A program made the position numbers and the translations under genes. Shown one piece after another: positions 55,601 to 64,000 of a stretch of 64,000 nucleotides of DNA. The stretch lies in the NCBI GenBank assembly GCA_900553985.1, contig USFW01000005.1:1-64000 (forward strand), written 5' to 3'. The notes under the pieces were generated by a model. It saw only the letters and a list, made by a program, of their open reading frames with translations, was not told the DNA's origin and did not search any database. Source of the stretch: an uncultured Clostridium sp. (GTDB lineage Bacteria > Bacillota > Clostridia > TANB77 > CAG-508). Position 1 is the stretch's first letter. Every line of letters starts with the position of its first letter.

Positions 55601-55769
55601 CTTCTGCAATTTCTTTGCAATTTTTTGGTGAACCATCATTTACTATTATTAATTCCAAATTTTTATATGATTGTTTTACTAGTGAATCTAAACATTTAGG
55701 TAAAAATTCTTCTGAATTATATACTGGTATGATAACTGAAATTTTTTTATTTAACTGCTTAGTAGACAT
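52614..55769 (-). CDS. Three-part glycosyltransferase with HAD-like domain
   Basis: 1051 residues. Domain one (1-~240) is a GT2 transferase (SVIIPVYNSEEFLPKCLDSL, LIIVNDGSP, AFLDADDY). Domain two (~340-560) is a haloacid-dehalogenase-like fold (IVSFDIFDTLITR, VICTSDMYLP, IVHIGDNYRSDYEMAKK). Domain three (~575-1051) has no family I can name, with AFMARDGYLPMEIY and FDIGYSGRPEMYLS. Similar HAD-containing fusions occur in surface-polysaccharide clusters. The cut sites and substrates are unknown. Its place between a GT4 gene and the exporter ATPase suggests polymer synthesis or capping before export. Confidence 0.85.
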   Translation of the reverse strand: MSTKQLNKKISVIIPVYNSEEFLPKCLDSLVKQSYKNLELIIVNDGSPKNCKEIAEEYKLKDNRIKYVEHEKNKGLFQARVTGFENSTGDYIAFLDADDYVSNDFYRELIEKAEETNSDIVFSKLVMDYAENDRRIYNLFEFPFEELNGKECYQEFYNQEGLNFAWHITPNKIYSREIWERAVVEYRKVKKHLIMTEDFAFSNVLFYYAKKVTKVDRVAFFYTKHDGASTSINDITFKKASKNIEDLTTSFSFVENFLKEKGIYEEYKVRFEKWRALYCQMHKSYLLNLKFNKEEKENLEKMFEKFCPKQFEVRNAGFFSSVETPWNEGLDKIKDKIMKEETKIVSFDIFDTLITRPFLYPKDLFTFLNDDYRKLSKNVGIDFARIREESEVLARTEAFENKKEEVKLDRIYEIIEEEYDVGKEIAEHLKKKEIELELRFCKRRETAYSIYKLAKYLGKKVICTSDMYLPLDVIEQILKTNGFNEIDKIYLSCEEMKTKSTGNLYEKVIKEENIEPSNIVHIGDNYRSDYEMAKKHKINSIYFPKTTDIMLDKNTTNNLAQMLYTSMPFWRDNQTSMNFIGIRTMIAVVANKYFDNPFRTFNRESDFNIDPYLIGYYAVGMYMFGVTNWLLRETENKGYKNLAFMARDGYLPMEIYNIFKKYYKNVPEAKYLRVSRKALISAIVIDKMDLYKLTDIINIENHNPKYIIKYVKQSLKDYPEEKIKEIIEKNGIEYEKDIKTRQKFSKLVKIIIDELFDENKNNEKIEKLKVFFGKYFEDKSATFDIGYSGRPEMYLSILCNKPIDTYFLNINQDEAMKYSDVAGYKLNTYFDAKPAVTGFAYESIISELAPSTIGYDLTGEEVKPILEKNNKTYQEKYIISVMQNAAKQFVNDILEIFGEDYKKLYYQDYYISLPFMSYINSSKTIDMLMFDSIGFEDTVRSKEIKPITEDWLKERRFRNQRNMNSLISGGNITVTNNSYLDYNNVIDLENHSKLVRLIFYALYDRPTFKRRMREVFKNNKIVLRLGKTGYAFLRGTKNVVYKGIRKIKGGK

Positions 55770-55795
55770 ACTAATTCTCCCACTCCTAACTTATT

Positions 55796-57166
55796 TTAAT
55801 CTTCATGATTAAATATTTTATTTATTTTTTGTGCATATTTCCAACTCTTGCTACTATATATATCTTCTATTTTCTTTTGTAATTCTCTATTTTCCTCTTC
55901 TATCTTTAGTTTTTCATTTTCTTCTGTGATATTTTTTTCTAATAGTTCTTTATTTTCTTTTTCTATTTTTTGAATCCAATCATATTTTGCTTTTATATCA
56001 ACATACTGACTTTCTATTAAATCAGTCCCCTTTTTTATAATACCGAATAAATTAATCCAATCAAATTCAATTTGTACTTCTTCTGGAATATTTATATAGT
56101 TCTTATAGCAATCTAATTTTTGTGTTGCACTTTTATAGTTTTCCTCTATTAATTCTTTTCTATTTTCTCCTAGTTGCAATATCATATCAACACATTCATC
56201 TACAGTAATAACTTTCATATTATCTCCTGAAAAATTTTCTTCTAATGCTAAATTAATATTTTCTTTTGTAATAATTCCATTAATACCATTATATCCAGTA
56301 ACAACTACTGGAACTTTCATTGCTATACCTTCCAATATACATCTATCAACACCTAATAGTAAATCTGCCTTTTTTAAATATTTTATGATATCTGTTTGTG
56401 GTCCTAATAAATTTATTATATCTGATGGCAAATGTAAATCTTTTATATGTTGTTTAATCTTTATTTCTGTACTTTCTTCTCCACCACCAACTATATATAA
56501 TTTTGCTTCATTATTATTTTCATATATTTTAGTATATATTTCTATTCCTTCAAATATTGTATTTAATTTTTCTTCATTAAGCCTAGATATTATATAAATA
56601 TTATTCAATTTTCCACTATACTTTGGTTCTAAATTCATATATTTTTCAAAGTCTATTCCATTATGAACAATTACATATTTGTCTTTTTGTATTTCATATT
56701 CTTTTTGTGTAAATTCGGCAACTTTAGGCGTAATCGCAATTATTTTATATGCATTTTTAAAATAAATTGGAAATAAAGTTTTATATAAAGGATATTTCCA
56801 TGTATAATATTTTTTGGTATCTCTAATTCCATGTTCATATGCAAAATAAGGTATTTTTGTAATAAATGCTGCTAACATCACTGTTGGTATACATTGATAT
56901 TTATGAATATGAATTTCTGTTATTTGTTTTTCTTTTATTATCTCTACTATTTTCTCTATCTTTTTTGAGTCAATTTCATTTTCTTCAGGAAATTCAAATT
57001 CTATATAATTTCCTCCAAGTTCTTTTACTTTGTCAGAATATGCTCCTTTACCTGCTATTACAAAAACATTAAATCCCTTTCTTCTAAATGCTGTAATTTG
57101 ATTTAATATTACAGTTTCTACTCCACCAATTCCCATAGAATTATTACATAATAAAATATTTTTCAT
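55796..57166 (-). CDS. GT4 glycosyltransferase with coiled-coil tail
   Basis: 456 residues, GT-B fold. N-terminal NNSMGIGGVETVILNQITAF (as in other GT4 enzymes), then IYIISRLNEEKLNTIFEGIE and, in the nucleotide-sugar domain, LLGVDRCILEGIAMKVPVVV with the conserved Glu. The C-terminal ~65 residues are a predicted coiled coil (ENKELLEKNITEENEKLKIE) that may hold it in a complex with the other enzymes. It follows the GT2 gene by 72 bases. Confidence 0.9.
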   Translation of the reverse strand: MKNILLCNNSMGIGGVETVILNQITAFRRKGFNVFVIAGKGAYSDKVKELGGNYIEFEFPEENEIDSKKIEKIVEIIKEKQITEIHIHKYQCIPTVMLAAFITKIPYFAYEHGIRDTKKYYTWKYPLYKTLFPIYFKNAYKIIAITPKVAEFTQKEYEIQKDKYVIVHNGIDFEKYMNLEPKYSGKLNNIYIISRLNEEKLNTIFEGIEIYTKIYENNNEAKLYIVGGGEESTEIKIKQHIKDLHLPSDIINLLGPQTDIIKYLKKADLLLGVDRCILEGIAMKVPVVVTGYNGINGIITKENINLALEENFSGDNMKVITVDECVDMILQLGENRKELIEENYKSATQKLDCYKNYINIPEEVQIEFDWINLFGIIKKGTDLIESQYVDIKAKYDWIQKIEKENKELLEKNITEENEKLKIEEENRELQKKIEDIYSSKSWKYAQKINKIFNHED

Positions 57167-57238
57167 AACATCACCTATGTGCCCTTTATTTCTTTCATAT
57201 TATACCCTCTATAAAATTCTTTGTCAATAAATGTACCT

Positions 57239-58129
57239 CTATTTAAACCTCATATTGGTTTTGATTTTCCCTGGTAAATATAACAATACTATTAATACTC
57301 GATTAAAAATATTTTTTACATCTTTTAGTTCTATTTTTTTATTTGTTAGTATGCTAAATAGTATATAATGTTTTATTGCATACATTCGTTTATTCCATAA
57401 AGTTCCTTTAAAATCTCTTTTTAGTATTTCATAAAAATAATAATAATATCCAACAGGATTTTCTTTAAATTGTTTATTTAGATTTTTAGTATACCCATTT
57501 TCTTGATATTCACAAATCATAATTGGAAAATTAAAACACAACATCTCATTATCATCATCCATTTCATAGTATAACCTTGCTTCTGTTATAAATCTTTCTC
57601 CATTTTCTAATTTGTGTTTATATTGCTTCCTAATTTTTGATATAAATAAAATTGCTTTTTCTCCTTGGTCATTTTCTTTATAATGTAAATCGAATAGAGT
57701 TGTCCTTCCTTTAGTAAAGCTATTTCCTATATTTTCTCCATTTGTACTATGTTTTAAAAAACATAATCCATATATATTTTTTTCGTTAGCTGTTTCGTTT
57801 ATTTTTTCTGACATTATTTTAAAGGCTTCATCTGCAAAATAATCATCTGAATCGCAGTCTATCATATATTCTCCTGTTGCTTTTTCTACTAGATTGTTTA
57901 TAGCTACCATTTTACCTTGATTTTTTTGTTTGAAATATTTTATTTCAATATGTGATTTTTGTTCTTGAATAAAGCTTTTCACTTTTTGCTCTGTTTGGTC
58001 TGTTGAACCATCATCCATTATTAGCCATTCTATTTCTACACCATACTCAGAATTTTTTACTAGACTTTTATATAGTCTTTCTATTAATTTTTCTCTGTCA
58101 TATGTAGGTGTTAGTACTGATATTTTCAT
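57239..58129 (-). CDS. GT2 glycosyltransferase
   Basis: 296 residues. SVLTPTYDREKLIERLYKSL, EWLIMDDGSTDQT and the DXD-type YMIDCDSDDYFADE mark a GT2 enzyme; it lacks membrane segments. It is the first gene of the polysaccharide cluster, with an AGGAG site before its ATG and a promoter about 170 bases upstream. Confidence 0.9.
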   Translation of the reverse strand: MKISVLTPTYDREKLIERLYKSLVKNSEYGVEIEWLIMDDGSTDQTEQKVKSFIQEQKSHIEIKYFKQKNQGKMVAINNLVEKATGEYMIDCDSDDYFADEAFKIMSEKINETANEKNIYGLCFLKHSTNGENIGNSFTKGRTTLFDLHYKENDQGEKAILFISKIRKQYKHKLENGERFITEARLYYEMDDDNEMLCFNFPIMICEYQENGYTKNLNKQFKENPVGYYYYFYEILKRDFKGTLWNKRMYAIKHYILFSILTNKKIELKDVKNIFNRVLIVLLYLPGKIKTNMRFK

Positions 58130-58300
58130 TTTGGTCTCCTATTTGTTATATAAATTTGTTGTTTATTTGTAATTTGCATTTTGGATTTATTTTAGATCTA
58201 TCATTTATTTTATAATTTATAGTTTTTATTAATTTATTATTTTCTTTCACATTTTATTATATATTTTATCTATTTATTTTTATACTCTATTTTTGTAATG

Positions 58301-58329
58301 ATTTTATCAATTTTTCTAGGATTAGTCAA
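58301..58329 (-). promoter_or_regulatory. Promoter of the polysaccharide cluster
   Basis: Minus strand TTGACT (58329-58324), a 17-base spacer, TAAAAT (58306-58301). Confidence 0.65.
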
Positions 58330-58383
58330 GGTTTGCAATATGTTTTATACATATAAACTTTTAAAAATGTTGAACAAAATTTA

Positions 58384-58412
58384 TTGATAAAAATAATATT
58401 TTATAGTATAAT
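58384..58412 (+). promoter_or_regulatory. Promoter of ssrA
   Basis: TTGATA (58384-58389), a 17-base spacer, TATAAT (58407-58412), about 40 bases before the mature 5' end. Confidence 0.7.
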
Positions 58413-58452
58413 AATATTGTTTAACTCTATATTTAATAAATATATTATATAT

Positions 58453-58809
58453 GGGGATGTAATGGTTTCGACATATTATTCGAAAAATGAATAGCAAGTA
58501 GTGGATTCTCGTTGGCCACTTTAAAAAACGGGAAATTAAAAATAAACGCAGAAAATAATAATGAGTACGCTTTAGCTGCCTAATTGCAGCTACGCTTTGC
58601 TAAATGTTCCTACGCATTTAGATAAAGTGTCATATTTGTAGGAAACAAAGCCATTATTGCTTTTATGATGGTGGGTATTTTAAAAAGCTATATTTTAATT
58701 AAACCTGTTTGTTGGTGTAATTAAAATGAATATAAAAAACAAACTAAACTTGTAGAGATTCATTTGGAAGATATTATGGACAGGAGTTCGACTCTCCTCA
58801 TCTCCACCA
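58453..58809 (+). ncRNA. ssrA: Transfer-messenger RNA
   Basis: The 5' end GGGGATGTAATGGTTTCGAC and the 3' end GGAGTTCGACTCTCCTCATC-TCCACCA form the tRNA-like part, with the CCA encoded. The resume codon GCA is at 58548. The tag reads AENNNEYALAA and ends with TAA at 58581-58583. It rescues stalled ribosomes and marks the protein for ClpXP-type proteases. Length about 357 nt. Confidence 0.97.
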
Positions 58810-58884
58810 AATAGTACACAAGCGAACTATTTCTATTATTTTAGAGGTTGTTTCGCTGTATATATATAATTAAATTCAAAAGAT

Positions 58885-58916
58885 AAAAAGGTATAAGAAA
58901 TTATACTTTTTTATTT
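58885..58916 (+). terminator. Terminator of ssrA
   Basis: GTATAA/TTATAC stem with GAAA loop, extended by A-T pairs and followed by a T-run, 75 bases after the CCA end. Confidence 0.7.
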
Positions 58917-59006
58917 GAAATTAAACACATAATGATATGAAATGTATGTCGCAAAAAACATATTTATGCCATAATGTATATGTAGGAATCTAAGGAGTTG
59001 AGTGTT

Positions 59007-62000
59007 ATGAATCAAGAAGATTATGCATTATATAATAAGTTAAGTGTATTAAGAAATAATTTGCAAGAACAATTCTATGATTATAACAATAGTAGAAAGC
59101 CAACAATATGTACTGAAGCTGCTTTAAGATTATTATTTAAATATAAACCAACTACTATAGAAGATATGTCTAACATAAGTGGTATTGGAGATAGTTTTAT
59201 TGAAAATTACGGGCAATTCTTCTTGAAAGAAATTAAAGATTTTGTTTCTGTAGATAGTGTTGAAATAACTGATGATGAAAAAACTATATTAAGTAAATTA
59301 GAAAATAGATTAGTAAATATAAATAGAAGAAATAGATTGTTATATAGTAGTAAAGTAAATAAAGCCTATGGATTAGATTTATTTAAGTTATTAAACAATG
59401 CTTATGAATTAGAAAAGTTTATCCTATCGAGAGATACTAAGTCATTTAAAATAATAGATGTAAAAGATTTTGATGATGATAAATTAAAAACAATTTTAAA
59501 ATTAATAAGACAAGTTACTAAAATAGAAACCGATTCAGGTAATAATGAATTATATATTGCTTATCCTTTTGTGCAAGGAAAAATGGAACAAGAAAATTTT
59601 AATGTAAAAGCTCCATTAATGTTATTTCCAGTAAAAATGGATAGAACATCTGAGAATGTTGTTTTAAAAAATGATTTTAGTCGTGATATTTTATATAATA
59701 CAAACTTAATATTAGCTAATAATAAATTCAATGGTAAGAATGAAGTATTACCAGATAATGCAATTGATGAATTTAATGAAGAAAATTATATTGATGATAT
59801 GATTAATTTTTATAATGAGAATAAATTTTATATTCATTATAAAGATTGTGAAATTGAAAAATTCTTAGAAAATAAGGTTAGTGAATTTCCAAATTATAAA
59901 AATGGTGAGTTAGAAGTAAAAAAATATATGGTTCTTGGTATTTATTCAACATATGTAACTTCTATGTATGAAGACTTCCATAAAATGATTCAAGATAATA
60001 ATGTAACTAAATTAATTAAAGAATTGTTATGGGGAATGGAAAATATATTAGATAATGTTGATGTAACATATGATGAATCAGATAATAAACCTCAAACAAT
60101 GGAAACTATAGAAAATGAAATAGATTATATTAATGAGTTAGACTTTTCGCAAGAAAAGGTATTAAAAGAGATTAATTCTTCAGATTCTATTGTGGTCCAA
60201 GGTCCTCCAGGAACTGGTAAGTCACAAACAATCACAAGCATAATTTCACAATGTATATTACAAGGTAAAAAAGTATTAATGGTTTCTGAAAAGAAAACCG
60301 CTCTCGATGTTATTTATTCTAGATTAGGTGATTTATCAAAATTTGCTATTTTAATAGATGATGTTGAAAACAAGCAAAATTTTTATGAACAATTAAATTC
60401 AATAATTAATTCAATGAATTCTAATCATTTATTATTATATAAAATGAATGAATCTAAAACACAAACAATTGAAAATATTAAAAGCAAGATAGAAACAATC
60501 AATTATGATATTCAATGTTTGGAAACAATTGCTAAACAAGTTTATGGAATAAATGATTTTGATACAACTATGTTCAATATATATAATGTATGTAAAAGGT
60601 TCAATTTAAATAACCAAAAGGATGTTAATAATTACACTATTGCTAATAGTAGAATTACTGAAACTATTTTAAAACTTAAATATCCTGAATTAACGAGAAT
60701 AAAAAATTTGTTTAATGAAGAAGCTACTTCTAAATGTTTAGATGAATATTTATCAATTTTAAAAATCAGTCCTTTTATTAACAATATAAAAACAAATCTA
60801 ATTGATATTGAGGTTGTTGAATTTACTAGAAAAATAAATGAGTTAGAATTATATTTAAATGAATTTAATAGTATGCCTTTTTACAAAAAGATATTTGAAA
60901 AAGGAAAATTAAAAGAAAAAATTAATGAAATAATTAATAATTATTTCTTGGTAAGTAACAATGTAATCGCTAAATTGTTGGTAAGTAATATTTCATTTAT
61001 AAAACAATTTATTCCATCTTATCAAGAATTTGTATCTAACAAGTTTATATATGATAAATTGAATTATAATGAAAAAGAATATGTTAGAATTATTGAACAA
61101 TTAAAGGATGATTTAAATATTTCATTTAGAGAATCTAATGAGCAAATATATAATACAATATTATTTAATGTTATATGTACATTCGAAAAGAATAATGTGA
61201 ATGTAACAAATTATATTAGTAATTTTGATAATATAAGAAATGATATTAGAAAAAATATTGTAGAAAAAAAAGATTTGACAAGAAAACTTGCATTTAATCA
61301 ATTACTTCAAGATATTTCTAATTTAGATGGAAATAATAAAATAAGTAAAATCGAAGAAATGTGTAACAGAAAAAGAAAAATGTCTGTTAATAAGTTTATG
61401 TCAAAATACAAACTTGAAATGTTAGATTCTATAAAAATATGGTTAATGACTCCTGAAGTTGTTTCTGATACTATACCATTTGAAAAAAATATATTTGATT
61501 TAGTTATTTTTGATGAGGCATCTCAGTTATATGTTGAAAAATCAATTCCAGCAATTTATAGAGCTAAGAAAGTTGTTGTTGCTGGTGACCAAAAACAATT
61601 AAAGCCATCAAGTTTAGGACAAGGAAGAATCCTTGATGAAATTGATGAAGATGAAATATCTGATGGATTCTTAGAATATGAAAGTTTACTAGATGCTGCG
61701 AGATATAAGTATAAACATACTATGTTAAATTATCATTATAGGTCTAAATATGAAGAGTTAATAGCTTTCTCAAATTATGCTTTCTATAATGGAAAATTAA
61801 TGGTTACTTCTTTAGCCCAAAAATCCGACGAAAAACCAATTGAAAGAATTAAAGTGGAAAATGGTATGTGGATTGATAAAAAAAATGAGCAAGAAGCAAA
61901 TCAAGTAGTGAAATTAGTAAAAGAAATTTTAAACACTAGAAAAAATAATGAAACAATTGGTGTAATTACCTTCAACTCATCTCAAATGAATTTGATTGAA

Positions 62001-62783
62001 GATTTGATTGAAAAAGAAAAAATGATTGATACTAATTTTGCAACTCAAATGTTATCTGAAGAAAATAGATATTCCAATGGAGAAAATATTAGTTTCTTTG
62101 TTAAAAACATTGAATCAGTTCAAGGGGATGAAAGAGATATCATTATTTTCTGTATTGGTTATGCTAAAAATGAAAAAGGTCGTGTAGCTATTAATTTTGG
62201 TTGGTTAAATCAAGATGGTGGAGAAAATAGATTAAATGTTGCTATATCAAGAGCTAAGCAAAAAATATATGTAGTAACATCGATTGAACCTGAAGAATTA
62301 GTAGTAGATTATACTAAAAATGATGGACCAAAACTATTTAAACAATATTTAGAATATGTTAAGGCATTAAATGATGGTCAAAGTGATTTAGTAAAATCAC
62401 AATTGTTATCATTATTGGATAGAAACGAATCAGATCAACAACAATTAACTTTTGATAGTGTTTTTGAAGAAGAAGTTTGCGATAAGTTAATTGAACAAGG
62501 ATATAATGTTGAAACACAATATGGTGTTGGAGGATATAGAATAGATTTAGTTATTAAATCTAAAGATGGAAAAGATAACATTCTTGGTATTGAATGTGAT
62601 GGTAGATTATACCATAGTTCAAAATATGCTAGAGAAAGAGATTATCATAGACAAAAATATCTTGAATCTAGAGGATGGAAAATATATAGAATTTGGAGCA
62701 CAAATTGGTGGAAAAATCCAGATTTAGAAATTAAGAAAATTGTTAAATATATAGAAAAAATTAGTAGCAAAGTTGGTGAGTAA
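59007..62783 (+). CDS. HRDC-helicase-nuclease fusion
   Basis: 1258 residues. Order: HRDC-like domain (1-~80; ALRLLFKYKPTTIEDMSNIS and GIGDSFIENYGQFFL); a region of the DUF4011 type; SF1 helicase with Walker A GPPGTGKS (399-406), Walker B DEAS (from 836), GDQKQLKPSS (from 860), and NVAISRAKQK (from 1077); C-terminal restriction-endonuclease-like (Vsr/DUF559) domain with Asp in GYRIDLVI (1180) and ECD (1196-1198). Similar helicase-nuclease fusions with DUF4011 and a Vsr domain are reported in anti-phage (Hhe) systems; the HRDC head differs. The ATG at 59007 is 9 bases after AAGGAG; an in-frame TTG at 58998 touches that site. The stop is directly followed by the ATG of the next gene. Confidence 0.85.
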   Translation: MNQEDYALYNKLSVLRNNLQEQFYDYNNSRKPTICTEAALRLLFKYKPTTIEDMSNISGIGDSFIENYGQFFLKEIKDFVSVDSVEITDDEKTILSKLENRLVNINRRNRLLYSSKVNKAYGLDLFKLLNNAYELEKFILSRDTKSFKIIDVKDFDDDKLKTILKLIRQVTKIETDSGNNELYIAYPFVQGKMEQENFNVKAPLMLFPVKMDRTSENVVLKNDFSRDILYNTNLILANNKFNGKNEVLPDNAIDEFNEENYIDDMINFYNENKFYIHYKDCEIEKFLENKVSEFPNYKNGELEVKKYMVLGIYSTYVTSMYEDFHKMIQDNNVTKLIKELLWGMENILDNVDVTYDESDNKPQTMETIENEIDYINELDFSQEKVLKEINSSDSIVVQGPPGTGKSQTITSIISQCILQGKKVLMVSEKKTALDVIYSRLGDLSKFAILIDDVENKQNFYEQLNSIINSMNSNHLLLYKMNESKTQTIENIKSKIETINYDIQCLETIAKQVYGINDFDTTMFNIYNVCKRFNLNNQKDVNNYTIANSRITETILKLKYPELTRIKNLFNEEATSKCLDEYLSILKISPFINNIKTNLIDIEVVEFTRKINELELYLNEFNSMPFYKKIFEKGKLKEKINEIINNYFLVSNNVIAKLLVSNISFIKQFIPSYQEFVSNKFIYDKLNYNEKEYVRIIEQLKDDLNISFRESNEQIYNTILFNVICTFEKNNVNVTNYISNFDNIRNDIRKNIVEKKDLTRKLAFNQLLQDISNLDGNNKISKIEEMCNRKRKMSVNKFMSKYKLEMLDSIKIWLMTPEVVSDTIPFEKNIFDLVIFDEASQLYVEKSIPAIYRAKKVVVAGDQKQLKPSSLGQGRILDEIDEDEISDGFLEYESLLDAARYKYKHTMLNYHYRSKYEELIAFSNYAFYNGKLMVTSLAQKSDEKPIERIKVENGMWIDKKNEQEANQVVKLVKEILNTRKNNETIGVITFNSSQMNLIEDLIEKEKMIDTNFATQMLSEENRYSNGENISFFVKNIESVQGDERDIIIFCIGYAKNEKGRVAINFGWLNQDGGENRLNVAISRAKQKIYVVTSIEPEELVVDYTKNDGPKLFKQYLEYVKALNDGQSDLVKSQLLSLLDRNESDQQQLTFDSVFEEEVCDKLIEQGYNVETQYGVGGYRIDLVIKSKDGKDNILGIECDGRLYHSSKYARERDYHRQKYLESRGWKIYRIWSTNWWKNPDLEIKKIVKYIEKISSKVGE

Positions 62784-64000
62784 ATGGGATGGAGATATAG
62801 AAAAAGTATAAATTTAGGTAGTGGATTTAGAATTAATCTAAGTAAATCCGGAATTGGATATAGTTGGGGATTCCCTGGATATAGACATACATATAGTCCA
62901 AATGGAACACAAAGAAAAACTTATTCCATCCCTGGTACTGGTATTTCTTATGTTGAATCACAAGGAAAAATAAATAGAAATTCTAGTAATTCTGGTAATA
63001 ATTATAATTACAATCAAGATACAAAATTAATTACTGGAGCTACAACATATTATCAAAATAGCAATATTAATAATATGGGGAAAGGTGATGAAATTTTAAA
63101 AGCAATAAATAAATTAAGAACAATAGATATTCTTGCTAATATTTGTTTAATTATGGTTGTGTTATTTCCAATAGGAATTATATTGAAAATATTAATTTCT
63201 CAAAAATGGAAATTAGATTTAACCTATGAAATGGATGATATAAATCAAAAGAAATTTGATGCATTAAATGAGTTTTTAGTTGAATTGAAAAACAATAGAA
63301 AGTTATGGCAAATTGGTTCATCAACAATAGTTTATAATACAAAATATAATGCAGGTGCTGGTAACAATGTTTCTAGAACTAGTATATCTTTAGTTAAAAA
63401 GATGCCTTGGTATATTAATCATAATATTGATGTATATTGTTTAAAATTGAAAAATGAGAAAATATTCTTTACTCCTGATAGGATGTTAATATTTAAAAAT
63501 ATGGGTAGAGTTGGATGCAGAAAATATAATGATATGGTTGCTGGTTTTAGTACAACAAATTTTGTTGAGACTGAAATGGTACCAAGAGATGCTGAAATTG
63601 TAGAATATACTTGGAGATATGTTAATAAAAGTGGTGGACCAGATAAAAGATTTAATAATAATAGAAGAATTCCAGTATGTAAGTATGGGGAAATATCTTT
63701 AGAAAGTGAAGATGGTATTAATATACTATTAGAATGTTCAAATCATAATTTGATGTATTCTATTCAAGATAAATTTACAGAGTTTATCAATTATCATAAT
63801 AAAATTATTTCTTCTAAAGGTTATAAAGGAGAATATGAGTTAGAAGATGATGATTCATTTGAAGATTATGCTGAAAAAGAAGTAGTTCGAGAAATGGTTC
63901 AAGAACCAGTTGATAATAATGATAAATGGAATAATTTTAATAATGATGATATTGAGGAAAATAAAAATAATGTTATTGCAAATGAAGTTATTCAAGAACC
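62784..64000 (+). CDS. DUF4236 protein, partial at right edge
   Basis: The frame is open from ATG 62784 to the edge (405 codons). The N-terminal ~55 residues match DUF4236: MGWRYRKSINLGSGFRINLS, SKSGIGYSWG and YSIPGTGISYV. After an Asn-rich linker come a hydrophobic segment (~113-135, ILANICLIMVVLFPIGIILK) and a soluble region with many acidic residues. It begins directly after the stop of the helicase-nuclease gene, so the two are probably co-expressed. Function unknown; membrane attachment is inferred from the single hydrophobic segment. Confidence 0.8.
   Translation, partial: MGWRYRKSINLGSGFRINLSKSGIGYSWGFPGYRHTYSPNGTQRKTYSIPGTGISYVESQGKINRNSSNSGNNYNYNQDTKLITGATTYYQNSNINNMGKGDEILKAINKLRTIDILANICLIMVVLFPIGIILKILISQKWKLDLTYEMDDINQKKFDALNEFLVELKNNRKLWQIGSSTIVYNTKYNAGAGNNVSRTSISLVKKMPWYINHNIDVYCLKLKNEKIFFTPDRMLIFKNMGRVGCRKYNDMVAGFSTTNFVETEMVPRDAEIVEYTWRYVNKSGGPDKRFNNNRRIPVCKYGEISLESEDGINILLECSNHNLMYSIQDKFTEFINYHNKIISSKGYKGEYELEDDDSFEDYAEKEVVREMVQEPVDNNDKWNNFNNDDIEENKNNVIANEVIQE

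Larger units (their letters stand above)
58130..58452. other. Divergent promoter region
   Basis: A 323-base AT-rich spacer between the polysaccharide cluster (-) and the tmRNA gene (+). It holds the two back-to-back promoters listed here; nothing else was found. Confidence 0.7.

Noticed and set aside
58810..59006. att repeat of an integrated element after ssrA
   Set aside because: I found no second copy of the ssrA 3' end and no integrase within the window; the element, if any, would have to extend beyond the right edge.

Overview
The window is a very AT-rich, low-GC chromosome segment. It carries a full Firmicutes-type S10-spc-alpha ribosomal protein operon, RNase J, SpoVT, FtsH, DUF1189, a ComF-like protein and a tmRNA whose tag ends in ALAA. 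Start sites have strong AGGAGG-type Shine-Dalgarno sequences, with several GTG and TTG starts. This points to an uncultured, probably gut-associated Bacillota/Clostridia bacterium (inference; no rRNA is present to confirm it).

Layout. 1-642 (-): start of a cell-surface protein with a prepilin-like N-terminus, cut by the left edge. 879-17795 (-): about 29 genes in one direction, rpsJ to rplQ, with secY, adk, map, infA and rpoA. A textbook promoter lies at 18152-18180, and the leader of about 360 nt contains a mini-ORF and a terminator-like hairpin. rpmD (L30) is missing, and several gaps inside the operon hold inverted repeats. 18463-19209 (+): a DUF3800 gene. 19251-19367 (-): a candidate small RNA with its own promoter and terminator. 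19525-29422 (-): RNase J, SpoVT, a KAP-type P-loop NTPase, a ComF-like protein, RecD2, the N-terminal half of transketolase and an unknown gene. 29685-33508: a PepV-like dipeptidase, a leucine-rich-repeat surface protein with a prepilin-like N-terminus and a ribbon-helix-helix protein. 33686-42698 (-): ftsH, DUF1189, alanine racemase, FemX-like, a GT2 glycosyltransferase, prs and small membrane proteins. 42850-48860 (-): two tandem secreted cell-wall enzymes with seven ricin-type lectin modules. 49113-58129 (-): a surface-polysaccharide cluster (three glycosyltransferases, a Wzm/Wzt-type ABC exporter and a GtrA-GtrII membrane protein). 58453-58809 (+): tmRNA. 59007-64000 (+): an HRDC-helicase-nuclease fusion, possibly anti-phage, and a DUF4236 gene that runs off the right edge.

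The most unusual signal concerns the arginine codon CGG. Reading every gene by hand I found CGG in frame at only five places. Two are in one unknown gene, where the frame stays open through them. The other three are exactly the points where two otherwise intact genes (recD2 twice, and a membrane protein at 41199-41973) break by one base. In all three cases, skipping the C of CGG-A and reading GGA restores a family-typical protein. This suggests +1 frameshifting at a nearly unused CGG codon, or a very specific error or mutation process. The S10 leader mini-ORF also ends in AGG CGG TAA.
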